DNA of 35,434 nt from Treponema sp. (GCA_031257105.1 JAIRPG010000159.1:1-35434), one strand, 5' to 3'; shown: positions 8,200-15,641, numbered from the stretch's first letter. A program made the numbers and translations. Notes: a model not told the origin generated them from the sequence alone.

Positions 8200-9346
8200 T
8201 TGGGCCGCCGCCGCTCCTCCCGAAACAGCGGTTTCGACCCTATTGGAAATGGAGGTTCCCTTTGGAAACCCCTCTTCAAAGCATACCGAAGGCAGGCGCG
8301 CTCGAAAAGCGCTGGAAGACGCCCGCCAGCGCTGCGCGGCGGTACTAGAAGTCCCGGCGGAACGTCTTTATTTTACCTCATGCGGAACCGAATCAAACGC
8401 ACTGGTACTTCATTCCCTCCTGGTACGGCAAAAGCGCTATTCAGGAGGCGCGGCGCTTCCTGCCCTCCTCTATTCGGCGGTGGAACATCCTTCGATTCGG
8501 GAGAACGCGCTGTTGCTTGAGCGGCTTGGGTTCCCGGTGTTTTGCGCGGGCGTGGAAGGCGATGGCCGCGTATCGGAGCGTTCCCTCTCTCGAATTATAG
8601 CAAAACAGGGAAAGCCTCGACTTACGGCGATAATGGCGGTAAACAACGAAACCGGCGCGGTAATGGATATGCCGAAGCTCACGAAATTCCTGCGGAATAT
8701 TGATGGGCCGCCGATACATATTCACAGCGATCTGGTACAAGCCGTCGGAAAGATTCCTCTGGATATACAACGCTGGGATTTGGATTCAGCCTCTTTCAGC
8801 GCCCACAAGCTCGGCGGCCCCAGAGGTATCGGCCTCCTCTATTTGCGAAAACCGCTCGAACCGATCTATACCGGGGGCGGTCAGGAGGGCGGCGTCCGGC
8901 CAGGAACCGAAAACACCCGAGGCGCGCTGGCTTTGGCGGAATGTCTGGAACGCCGGGCCCATCCCGCTGTTGTTGCCGAAACATACGCCCTGGCGGTTGA
9001 ACGCTGGAAGCTTCTTATAAGCGCCCTCACATCCATGGAGCGGTGCAGGCTCATTCCGGTTGAACGTGAGGCGGAAGATCCCCGGTTCTCTCCATTTATT
9101 CTCCAGGCCGCATTCCATGGTATCCCTGGAGAAGTGATGGTTCGCAGTCTGGACGATGCAGGCTTCGCGGTTTCTACCGGCTCAGCTTGTTCTTCCGGCG
9201 CTAAAACCCGGCCTGTGCTGGCCGCCATGGGACTGGACGATACGCTCAGCTTTGAAGGATTCCGTATATCCCAAGGCTGGAGTACCGGGGTGGAGGATAT
9301 TGAGGCGCTCATTGAAGCGATTGGGAAGATACTACGGGAACTATGA
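8180..9346 (+). CDS. nifS: Cysteine desulfurase, NifS/IscS family
   Basis: A 388-aa PLP enzyme that takes sulfur from cysteine, forming an enzyme persulfide and alanine. The PLP lysine is Lys210 in SFSAHKLGGP, and the persulfide cysteine is Cys337 in STGSACSSG, on the short loop typical of the NifS/IscS class. HSDLVQAVGK is the PLP-ring aspartate block. It begins at a GTG inside the preceding gene (20-bp overlap), and its stop overlaps the thiI start as ATGA. Pairing with thiI strongly suggests it is the dedicated sulfur donor for tRNA thiolation, as for the desulfurases found next to thiI in Bacillus. No iscU or sufU is adjacent, so a role in Fe-S assembly is not supported by context. Confidence 0.93.
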   Translation: MERRYFDWAAAAPPETAVSTLLEMEVPFGNPSSKHTEGRRARKALEDARQRCAAVLEVPAERLYFTSCGTESNALVLHSLLVRQKRYSGGAALPALLYSAVEHPSIRENALLLERLGFPVFCAGVEGDGRVSERSLSRIIAKQGKPRLTAIMAVNNETGAVMDMPKLTKFLRNIDGPPIHIHSDLVQAVGKIPLDIQRWDLDSASFSAHKLGGPRGIGLLYLRKPLEPIYTGGGQEGGVRPGTENTRGALALAECLERRAHPAVVAETYALAVERWKLLISALTSMERCRLIPVEREAEDPRFSPFILQAAFHGIPGEVMVRSLDDAGFAVSTGSACSSGAKTRPVLAAMGLDDTLSFEGFRISQGWSTGVEDIEALIEAIGKILREL

Positions 9347-10635
9347 TGGAATGGTATACCTATCTCTTAAAAATAGGGGAACTCAGCCTAAAAAAGGGAA
9401 ACCGGGCCGGCTTTGAACGGATACTCAGGCAAAACCTGGTAACGCTGCTCCGGGGTTCCAAGGCGTCGGTAACGGTAACCAATGGCCGCTTCTATGTCCG
9501 TACTCCTTCGGAAGGAGCCGGACAGGTAGAGGACGCCCTGGATCGCCTTATGGGAATAACCGGCTGGGCCAGAACCAAGGCTGTTGAAAAGACCCCTTGC
9601 GCCGTGCGGGGGGCTTGTATTGAAGTCGCCCGGGAACTTGCGGAACGGGGAATAAAGAGCTTCAAAGTAGAGGCGCGCCGAACCGATAAGCGTTTTCCCC
9701 TTGATTCCTATGGCATCCGTTGTGACGCGGGTCAAGCAATCCGGGAAGCTGTACCGGCTCTCGCTGTGGACGTCCATACCCCCCAGGCGATTATCGAAGT
9801 GGAAATCCGTGAAAGAGCCTATATATACGCCATGGAACAGAAGGGACGGCGGGGATTGCCGTCGGGAACAGCCGGACGGGGCCTCCTCCTCCTTTCGGGA
9901 GGCATTGATTCACCGGCGGCAGGCTACATGATGCTCTCCCGAGGCATGGCTCTCGATGCGGTATACTTCCATGCCTATCCATACACTGCTGAAGAGGCTC
10001 GGCAAAAGGTAATCCGTATCGCGGAGATACTGGGTTCCTACTCTCTCGGGATACGCCTCTTCACCGTGGGTTTTACGGCGGTACAGATGCGAATCAAGGA
10101 GCGGGCGCCCCTCCCCTGGACGACCGTACTTCTTAGGATGGCTATGATGGAATGTGCTGAAGAGCTGGCCCTCAGGCGGCATTGCAAATGCCTTATCACC
10201 GGAGAAAGCCTCTCGCAGGTGGCAAGTCAGACGGCGGAAAACATCAGTTGCGCTCAAAGCCGGGTGAGCCTTCCCGTCTTCCGTCCCCTTATCGGCATGG
10301 ATAAAGAGCAGATCATCCGCGTTGCCGAATCTATCGGCACCTACGAAACATCGATCCTCCCCTACGAGGATTGCTGCGTTATCTTTAGCCCTCCACATCC
10401 TATCCTGAGGGGAGATTCCGGAGAAGCGGGAGAACTCTACGAAAAACTAGAACTCTCCGAACTCATTGTTGACGCTCTGAATAACAGCGCCGTAGACCGG
10501 TGCGGTTTCCCCGCAGTGCTTACTCCATTGGCGGGAAGTAGCCGGTATCATCCCGGCCTGACCGGTCAAGCAGGTACACTTCCGCCTCCAGAGGGAGATA
10601 GGCCCGGCCAAATTCGGTGGGAAGAAGAGATCTGA
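9343..10635 (+). CDS. thiI: tRNA 4-thiouridine synthase ThiI (no rhodanese domain)
   Basis: A 430-aa ThiI that adenylates and thiolates U8 of tRNA and may also supply sulfur for the thiamine thiazole. The N-terminal ferredoxin-like/THUMP region spans about residues 1-165. The PP-loop LLLSGGIDSPAAGYM has SGGIDS at 185-190. LITGESLSQVASQT and YEDCCVIFSPPHP follow as in the family. There is no C-terminal rhodanese domain, as in Bacillus-type ThiI, so the upstream NifS-like protein probably delivers the persulfide. The start codon overlaps the desulfurase stop (ATGA). The natural family end seems to be near the SELIVDALNN region; the frame then runs about 40 residues further, antisense through the end of the convergent NHL/VWA gene, a 116-bp overlap. 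The Pro/Gly-rich tail is probably non-conserved. Confidence 0.93.
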   Translation: MMEWYTYLLKIGELSLKKGNRAGFERILRQNLVTLLRGSKASVTVTNGRFYVRTPSEGAGQVEDALDRLMGITGWARTKAVEKTPCAVRGACIEVARELAERGIKSFKVEARRTDKRFPLDSYGIRCDAGQAIREAVPALAVDVHTPQAIIEVEIRERAYIYAMEQKGRRGLPSGTAGRGLLLLSGGIDSPAAGYMMLSRGMALDAVYFHAYPYTAEEARQKVIRIAEILGSYSLGIRLFTVGFTAVQMRIKERAPLPWTTVLLRMAMMECAEELALRRHCKCLITGESLSQVASQTAENISCAQSRVSLPVFRPLIGMDKEQIIRVAESIGTYETSILPYEDCCVIFSPPHPILRGDSGEAGELYEKLELSELIVDALNNSAVDRCGFPAVLTPLAGSSRYHPGLTGQAGTLPPPEGDRPGQIRWEEEI

Positions 10636-12649
10636 AGCTCAGTGTGTAAGAACCCGAAGGGATTCCCTTAAGACCCGTTAAGGCTGAACCTATCCCTTCC
10701 GGCTGGTACAGGGGTAAGATGCGGCCTCCGGTCTCGCCGCAGAGATACTGAATATCAGGAGACACCTCATTCCCACCGAGGATCACCGCATGGAAGACAA
10801 TGCCGTTATTGGCAAGGTATGCCGCAAGTTCGGAAAGGCTGTACTGTTCAAAGGCCAACTCTCCCAGACTGCCGGTACTGACAAAGACCACTGCCCGCTT
10901 CTTTGACCCTTCCAACAGATCCGTAGCCGCAAGCCTCAGACCCAGATCAAAGCGCCACCGGGGACTGTAAGAATCGCTGTTTCCCCGGGCCGCCAAAGCA
11001 AGGGTGGACGCGGCGGGAGGCGAATTCCCCTGCGCGGCGCCCTGTGGAATAGCGAGCGAAAACCGTTCCCGGAAAGGCTGATCCCCGGCGGATACCATGG
11101 AAACAATCCTACCCGCTGAAGCGTTTATGTCCCGGACAGCCGAGGTAATATCATCCCGCAGCGCGTAGGAAGAAGGGGAGCGTTCTACAAGTACGGCTAT
11201 ATCCGCTTCGGTAGCTCGGTATCCGGCGTAGAGGAAATTCTGCCCGCTTACCGTCCTCCCATTTTCGCTCAAAAGAAAATTCCGGGAGTCTAGCCCGACG
11301 ATGGGCCGCCGCTGCCTATCCTGTACTTGGATCTCCACCGTAACAATGGGGAAGTTATCTGGAATGATCCGATCTATCTGCACAAAAAGGCCCGATGCCA
11401 TCTCGTCAATGGGGGTCATGATCAGAACCTCATCGGCGGCAAAATTTGCCGCTAGAATATTGCCGTTCCGATCCGGCTCCGCCCCGATAAGCCGGATCCG
11501 AGAACTCCCCCGGATATTGCCGGCGGTTCCCAGTTCGGTAACGACCGAAGATCGAACATCGATAAGGAGAATTCTGTTGGTATCCGCCACCAAAAGCCGG
11601 TTGCTGTCGTAGAACCTCATACTTTCAGGCCCACGTAACCCCTCGCTTACCAGGATGCCCAAGTACCGGCCATTTCCATCAAAGCGGTGGATCTGCTTGG
11701 AAGCGCTATCGGCTACATACACCACGCCGTCACGGGCGGCGATCCCCGTTGGGGAAAGAAGCCCGGAGAAATCCGCGTTCTGGCTGCCGAAATTGAGAAT
11801 AAAAACACCGTCGGGATCAAATTTGGCAATCCGCCGGTTACCGTAATCCACCGCGTACAGGTAGTCTTGCTCGTCCATGGCAAGATTCTGGGGGCCCACC
11901 ATCTGACCGGTACCGAGTCCCTTGGAACCGATATAATGCTGCCATACCCCATCTTTGTTGAGTACACTGATCCGGCCTCCCCGGTATTCCGAGACAAAAA
12001 GCCTGCCGTCTTGTCCGCAGACCACATCGTAAGGCCGATCAAAGCCGTTGATAGGCCCTCTGCTCCGTCGACGGATGACGCCGTTCACATCCAGTTGAAT
12101 AAGCTCGTTGCTGCCATAGGCCACTACCCAGGCGGAACCGTCATCGAGCGTCAGAACGGCGCTGGGCTGCCTGAATGCTACCACATTGTCGTAACGGCCA
12201 GGAAAATTCCCCGCCTCTACATACCGGAGATCCCCGTCCGAATCGGCAAAAAGCCCGCGGCGATTTCGCACCGTCTCTATCCTGCCGGCAAGAAGTATGG
12301 CCTCCCCTGAACCGGAACCGTACCAATCGGCGGCGGCCTGCCATTGTCTGAGGGCCGTATCTTCCATACCGGAACGGTAATAAGCCCTACCAAGCCATTC
12401 GAGGATCAACGGCTCCCCCGGAAGGAAGGCAAGCGCCCGTTCAAAAGAAAGGAGCGCTTCGTTAAAGGCAAAACGATTGTAAGCCAAGACCCCTACCCGG
12501 AATTCCTCACGGGCATTCATAGCGCTTCGGTCAGGAGATGGAGAAAGAACCCCCGGTTGCTGGGCGTGAAGGGAGACAACGAACAAAAGAAGCGCCGGAA
12601 TGATAAGGGGCCTTTTCTCAACTAACGACATAACTCCAGAATCCTCCAT
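10520..12649 (-). CDS. Exported TPR + NHL beta-propeller + degenerate VWA protein
   Basis: A 709-aa exported protein with a multi-domain layout. A signal peptide (PLIIPALLLFVVSLHA) ends near residue 30. A TPR-like pair follows at about 45-115 (FNEALLSFERALAFLPGEP). NHL-type propeller repeats cover about 150-410 (RPYDVVCGQDGRLFVSEY, LAMDEQDYLYAVDYGNRRI). A von Willebrand A-like domain covers about 465-670. The metal-binding DxSxS of VWA is replaced by ERSPS, so metal-dependent adhesion is doubtful. The function is unknown; protein-protein scaffolding at the envelope is a guess. ATG 12649 lies 3 bp after the stop of the TPR gene, implying translational coupling; ATG 12631 gives the tighter signal peptide. 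Its 3' end overlaps the convergent thiI by 116 bp. Confidence 0.85.
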   Translation of the reverse strand: MEDSGVMSLVEKRPLIIPALLLFVVSLHAQQPGVLSPSPDRSAMNAREEFRVGVLAYNRFAFNEALLSFERALAFLPGEPLILEWLGRAYYRSGMEDTALRQWQAAADWYGSGSGEAILLAGRIETVRNRRGLFADSDGDLRYVEAGNFPGRYDNVVAFRQPSAVLTLDDGSAWVVAYGSNELIQLDVNGVIRRRSRGPINGFDRPYDVVCGQDGRLFVSEYRGGRISVLNKDGVWQHYIGSKGLGTGQMVGPQNLAMDEQDYLYAVDYGNRRIAKFDPDGVFILNFGSQNADFSGLLSPTGIAARDGVVYVADSASKQIHRFDGNGRYLGILVSEGLRGPESMRFYDSNRLLVADTNRILLIDVRSSVVTELGTAGNIRGSSRIRLIGAEPDRNGNILAANFAADEVLIMTPIDEMASGLFVQIDRIIPDNFPIVTVEIQVQDRQRRPIVGLDSRNFLLSENGRTVSGQNFLYAGYRATEADIAVLVERSPSSYALRDDITSAVRDINASAGRIVSMVSAGDQPFRERFSLAIPQGAAQGNSPPAASTLALAARGNSDSYSPRWRFDLGLRLAATDLLEGSKKRAVVFVSTGSLGELAFEQYSLSELAAYLANNGIVFHAVILGGNEVSPDIQYLCGETGGRILPLYQPEGIGSALTGLKGIPSGSYTLSFRSLLPTEFGRAYLPLEAEVYLLDRSGRDDTGYFPPME

Positions 12650-12652
12650 ATA

Positions 12653-13327
12653 TCAGTCCCCTACCACTATTCGCATGTGGGCTTTTATCTCAGACGCCTT
12701 AGGCGCGAGTTCTATTGCCTTACGGAGACAAGCCCGAGCTTCGGTATTATCACCGAGTTTGAAATATGCCCAGCCGAGGGAATCCAAATACGCCGGATTT
12801 TGGGGCTTCTTATCCACCGCCCTCCTGCAAAACCGCATCCCCCGCTGGATGTCCCGATTTGTATCTACAAGGATAAAACCCATTCCATTAAGAGCGGTGG
12901 CGTTATTTTCATCCAGGTCCAAGGCTTTTTGGTATAACTCAACAGCTTTATCGTATTTCTTCTGAGACCACGCGGCAAACGCCAGAGTTGTATAGATCTG
13001 CGCCGACTCAAACCCGTTTTTGATAAGCTGATCAAGTTCATACTCCGCCATCTTAGACCGGTTGGTGGCCGCGTATATATACGCTATGGCCATACGGCAC
13101 TGGTATATCTTGAGAGGATCCGTTGAAGCGGTAACAACCTGCTCCAGGTAGAGCAGGGCATCATCATAGCGTTCAAGCTTGGCGAAGCTCAATCCCAGAT
13201 AATAGGCCAACTCGGTAGTCTCTTCCGCGATAAGATTTTCCGTATTGACCTGCAACAGTTCCTGTAATGCCCTTTCCCACCGTTTTAGACCGAACAACCG
13301 TTTTCCTTCCTGGAGGGTTGCTTCCAT
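12653..13327 (-). CDS. TPR-repeat protein
   Basis: A 224-aa protein made almost wholly of tetratricopeptide repeats, for example the stretches reading AYYLGLSFAKLERYDDALLY, AFAAWSQKKYDKAVELYQKA and AYLDSLGWAYFKLGDNTEAR, the last two with good TPR consensus. No signal peptide or membrane segment is visible, so it is probably cytoplasmic. TPR arrays bind other proteins; the partner may be the product of the next gene (a TPR/NHL/VWA protein), which starts 3 bp after this stop. GGGAGGA lies 4-5 nt before ATG 13327. It sits 20 bp after the galK-like gene and appears to be the middle gene of a three-gene operon. No enzymatic motif is seen. Confidence 0.85.
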   Translation of the reverse strand: MEATLQEGKRLFGLKRWERALQELLQVNTENLIAEETTELAYYLGLSFAKLERYDDALLYLEQVVTASTDPLKIYQCRMAIAYIYAATNRSKMAEYELDQLIKNGFESAQIYTTLAFAAWSQKKYDKAVELYQKALDLDENNATALNGMGFILVDTNRDIQRGMRFCRRAVDKKPQNPAYLDSLGWAYFKLGDNTEARACLRKAIELAPKASEIKAHMRIVVGD

Positions 13328-13347
13328 TATTCCTCCCTATTCTTAAC

Positions 13348-14541
13348 TCAAGCCGATGGTATCGCCGGCGTCGGCGCCGCCGCTTGTACCACTTGCGTCC
13401 CCCCGGCGGGTTTTACCTCATATATCAAGGGATGAAAACCAAAGATTCGTTCATAATCTTCAAGGCGTCGGCGGTACTCGCCAATAGCTTCTTCGGCAAT
13501 GACGGTAACGGTACACCCCCCAAAACCCTGACCGGTCATCCGTGAGGCGAGAACTCCTTCGGTTTCCAGTGCCCGCTTAACCAGCCAGTCGATTTCCGGG
13601 CAGGAAACTTCGTAAAGATCCCGCAGACTTTCGTGAGAATGAAGAAAAACTCTGGAAAGAACGGACAGGTCGGAGCGGCGCAATGCATCTTCGGCATCAT
13701 TTACCCGCCTCAGTTCCTGAACAATGTGCATACAACGACGGCGGATCTCTTCGGGTAAGTCACCCATAGATTCCACCAGGTCGGTAGCGGCATAATCCCG
13801 AAAGTTAAGCCCCGGTTTCTTCTGAGAAAGAAGCTCTAATCCTTTTTTGATGTCTTGCCGCCGCTGTTTCAGTTCCTCTTCCACCCCAAACCGAGGAACT
13901 CGTGAGTCCATAACGAGGATTTTGTACTTGGCAAAAGGTGATTTGATCCGTTTCGTCTCCATAGAGTCTTCGTCTACGACAAGAAAGGTATCTTTTTTCG
14001 CGGAAAAAGCGACAAGGTAATCCACAAAATTGGTATTTTTCCCAAAAAACAGGGTTTGCGCGGCGGCAAGGCGCTTGATCAATTCCTCATCGCTTACACC
14101 GACATTAAAAAAACCTTTCAAGGCTACCGCTGCGGCGACTTCTATGGCCGAAGAAGAGGCCAAACCTATCTGCTGCGGAATATCACCGGCCACCGTAAAA
14201 TTGAGCCCCTTTACCGGACAACCCAATTCGGCAAACACATGGATGGCCACCTTGATATAATTAGCCCACCGGTCTTCTCGCTTATATTTGAGATTCACCA
14301 GGGTTGTCCGCTTACGTTCCCCCAAGTCCGCCGCGTAAAAACGCAGTGAACTGTCTTTTCGCAGACTAACGGCAAGCCGGATATACCGGTCAATCGTGGA
14401 AGAGAGGAATAATCCGGCCTTTGGCTCACCATGCTCGCCCAGATAATGGATTCGACCGGGCGCTTCGGCAATGACAACAGGTTCGGATCGGTCATCGCCT
14501 AACTCGTATTCTGTACGATGGATGGGACCGATGTCCAACAT
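13348..14541 (-). CDS. galK: Galactokinase-like GHMP kinase with altered sugar-binding motif
   Basis: A 397-aa GHMP-fold sugar kinase most like galactokinase, which phosphorylates galactose at C1 in the Leloir pathway. Motif 1 is APGRIHYLGEHGEP (27-40), motif 2 PQQIGLASSSA (122-132, the ATP phosphate loop) and motif 3 RMTGQGFGGC (324-333). The catalytic Asp is probably Asp164 in NFVDYL, equivalent to the GIMDQ block of classic GalK. However, the usual GEHTDY signature reads GEHGEP here, so the sugar-contacting Asp is Glu and the Tyr is Pro. Specificity may therefore differ from galactose. No galT or galE is adjacent. It heads an operon with a TPR and an NHL/VWA gene. GAGG lies 9 nt before ATG 14541, and a good promoter is present upstream. 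Confidence 0.85.
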   Translation of the reverse strand: MLDIGPIHRTEYELGDDRSEPVVIAEAPGRIHYLGEHGEPKAGLFLSSTIDRYIRLAVSLRKDSSLRFYAADLGERKRTTLVNLKYKREDRWANYIKVAIHVFAELGCPVKGLNFTVAGDIPQQIGLASSSAIEVAAAVALKGFFNVGVSDEELIKRLAAAQTLFFGKNTNFVDYLVAFSAKKDTFLVVDEDSMETKRIKSPFAKYKILVMDSRVPRFGVEEELKQRRQDIKKGLELLSQKKPGLNFRDYAATDLVESMGDLPEEIRRRCMHIVQELRRVNDAEDALRRSDLSVLSRVFLHSHESLRDLYEVSCPEIDWLVKRALETEGVLASRMTGQGFGGCTVTVIAEEAIGEYRRRLEDYERIFGFHPLIYEVKPAGGTQVVQAAAPTPAIPSA

Positions 14542-14591
14542 TTCCTAAAACCTCGCTGAAATTTTTAACCAAATCCTGGTCTACAAACCTT

Positions 14592-14620
14592 ATCATACTT
14601 GAAATAACGATTTTATTCAA
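14592..14620 (-). promoter_or_regulatory. Putative sigma-70 promoter of the galK-TPR-NHL operon
   Basis: On the minus strand TTGAAT (14615-14620) and TATGAT (14592-14597) are separated by exactly 17 bp, 4/6 and 5/6 matches. Transcription would start near 14585, giving a leader of about 44 nt before the galK ATG. Confidence 0.55.
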
Positions 14621-14636
14621 TCAAAAAGGACTGTTT

Positions 14637-15248
14637 TTAATGGATAAAGTTTGTCCAAACCCTCGGTTCTGTCGGGGGAAGGGCTTTCTGTCTCGCATCG
14701 GCAACCGCTTTAAGGAGCCAGGCCATATTCCTGCCGGTAACCCGCATAACTTGCATCCCCTCTTTGTCCTCCAGAGCTTCCTGGACGCTGTTACCATGGA
14801 TCAGAGACCAGTATTGGGTAGGAGTGATGATCATCTGACCTAGGTTCAGATAGTTACAGAGCGACTGATGGACGGCGATACCCCCGGATCGGCGTAGGGC
14901 AGCCACAACTGCGGCAACCTTATATTTGGTATCTGAGCCGCAAAAGAAAAGCCTGTCGAGAAAACACTTGAAGGTTCCAGCAATACCTCCATAATATACC
15001 GGAGAACCGAGGATAAGCCCGTCCGCCTGATTTATCTTCCCAATACACTGATTAACAATATCATCAAAGACGCATCTTTTAAGCTCCCGGCATTTTCCAC
15101 AGCCCGCGCAGCCATGAACGTATTCACCGCCAACATGAACAGTTTCCACCGTAATGTTCTCTTTTTCGAGCTCTTCAGTGATAGCGCCGATTCCCGCGCT
15201 GGTGGTTCCGTTTCGGTGAGGGCTTCCGTTAAAAGCTATCACTTTCAT
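14637..15248 (-). CDS. Flavodoxin-fold NADPH-dependent FMN reductase / iron-sulfur flavoprotein-like
   Basis: A 203-aa protein of the NADPH-dependent FMN reductase family. The FMN phosphate loop is FNGSPHRNGTT near the N-terminus, and the flavin-ring loop is GSPVYYGGIAGTFKCFLDR at about residues 81-99. A cysteine cluster, HGCAGCGKCRELKRCVF, follows the first beta strands as in archaeal and clostridial iron-sulfur flavoproteins, so a 4Fe-4S centre is possible. Members pass electrons or reduce quinones and metals in anaerobes; the substrate is unknown. The start has a strong AAGGAG site 6 nt away and a near-consensus promoter. The gene stands alone between the galK operon (95 bp downstream) and a cluster of palindromic repeats upstream. 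Confidence 0.88.
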   Translation of the reverse strand: MKVIAFNGSPHRNGTTSAGIGAITEELEKENITVETVHVGGEYVHGCAGCGKCRELKRCVFDDIVNQCIGKINQADGLILGSPVYYGGIAGTFKCFLDRLFFCGSDTKYKVAAVVAALRRSGGIAVHQSLCNYLNLGQMIITPTQYWSLIHGNSVQEALEDKEGMQVMRVTGRNMAWLLKAVADARQKALPPTEPRVWTNFIH

Positions 15249-15283
15249 ATACGCTCCTTACCCTAGGCCTCTTTATAGACGGA

Positions 15284-15312
15284 ATAATACCAAAATGGAT
15301 GAGGAATGTCAA
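15284..15312 (-). promoter_or_regulatory. Near-consensus sigma-70 promoter of the flavoprotein gene
   Basis: On the minus strand a perfect TTGACA (15307-15312) and TATTAT (15284-15289, 5/6) are 17 bp apart, giving a predicted start near 15277 and a leader of about 29 nt containing AAGGAG. This is one of the strongest sigma-70 promoters in the window. Confidence 0.75.
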
Positions 15313-15380
15313 ATTTTAGCCGCCAGCCAAGAATAAGCCGCCCTTTTCACGGGCATTTTTCTGAAAATAGCGCTGAATTA

Positions 15381-15500
15381 GTGTCTGTCCACAAAGTCGG
15401 TTACTTTGCGGACAGACCTTGCATTTTCTCGCCTAACGGCTGCGAAAATGCGTTTTTTAAGGTGGTCTGTCCATAATGTGTCTACAGTATGGACAGACAC
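15381..15500. mobile_element. Full-length GTGTCTGTCC palindromic element (MITE-like), copy A
   Basis: A 120-bp non-coding element beginning GTGTCTGTCC and ending GGACAGACAC, flanked by perfect 6-bp direct repeats GAATTA (15375-15380 and 15501-15506). Inside are three hairpins: arms 15383-15396/15404-15417, 15421-15428/15443-15450 (GCATTTTC/GAAAATGC) and 15465-15475/15488-15498. The octamer GTCTGTCC or its complement occurs four times in alternating orientation. No coding capacity. It resembles a miniature inverted-repeat transposable element; the transposase that moves it is not in this window. It lies 3' of the HEAT-repeat gene and may also stop transcription. Confidence 0.85.
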
Positions 15501-15509
15501 GAATTAATA

Positions 15510-15549
15510 GAGGTTGTTGCAAAAACTCAGTTGATTTTGCAACAACCTC
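15510..15549. repeat. Second hairpin repeat family, copy 1
   Basis: A perfect 15-bp inverted repeat, GAGGTTGTTGCAAAA (15510-15524) and its complement (15535-15549), with a 10-nt loop. It is homologous to the hairpin at 31131-31170, which carries substitutions in both arms. It sits between two copies of the GTGTCTGTCC element. With A- and T-rich inner arms it could also work as a terminator in either direction. Confidence 0.75.
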
Positions 15550-15554
15550 GAATA

Positions 15555-15638
15555 GTATCTGTCCACAAAGCCGGTTGCTTTGTGGACAGACTGCGGACTT
15601 TAGTCCGATGCATTTTCTCGTCTAAAGACGGAATATGC
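15555..15638. mobile_element. Truncated GTGTCTGTCC palindromic element, copy B
   Basis: Begins GTATCTGTCCACAAAG and contains the complete first hairpin (to GGACAGAC at 15584-15591) and a degenerate second hairpin (GCATTTTCTCGTC to GGAATATGC). The third hairpin is missing. A small extra stem, CGGACT-TT-AGTCCG, separates the two. No flanking duplication is evident. It abuts the stop codon of the HEAT-repeat gene (3 bp away). The intergenic stretch 15249-15641 thus holds the flavoprotein promoter, copy A, the second-family hairpin and this copy; no gene is seen in it. Confidence 0.75.
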
Positions 15639-15641
15639 CAC

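Noticed and set aside
8180-10635. Thiamine synthesis operon around thiI
   Set aside because: No other thi gene or TPP riboswitch is present. Pairing with a desulfurase fits tRNA thiolation better.
11687-12310. A 207-codon plus-strand frame over the NHL propeller gene
   Set aside because: Antisense shadow; the minus-strand frame has NHL repeats and a signal peptide.
15381-15638. CRISPR array or tRNA cluster in the repeat-rich gap
   Set aside because: Copies are not evenly spaced, have no unique spacers of constant length, and no cloverleaf with a T-arm motif can be built.
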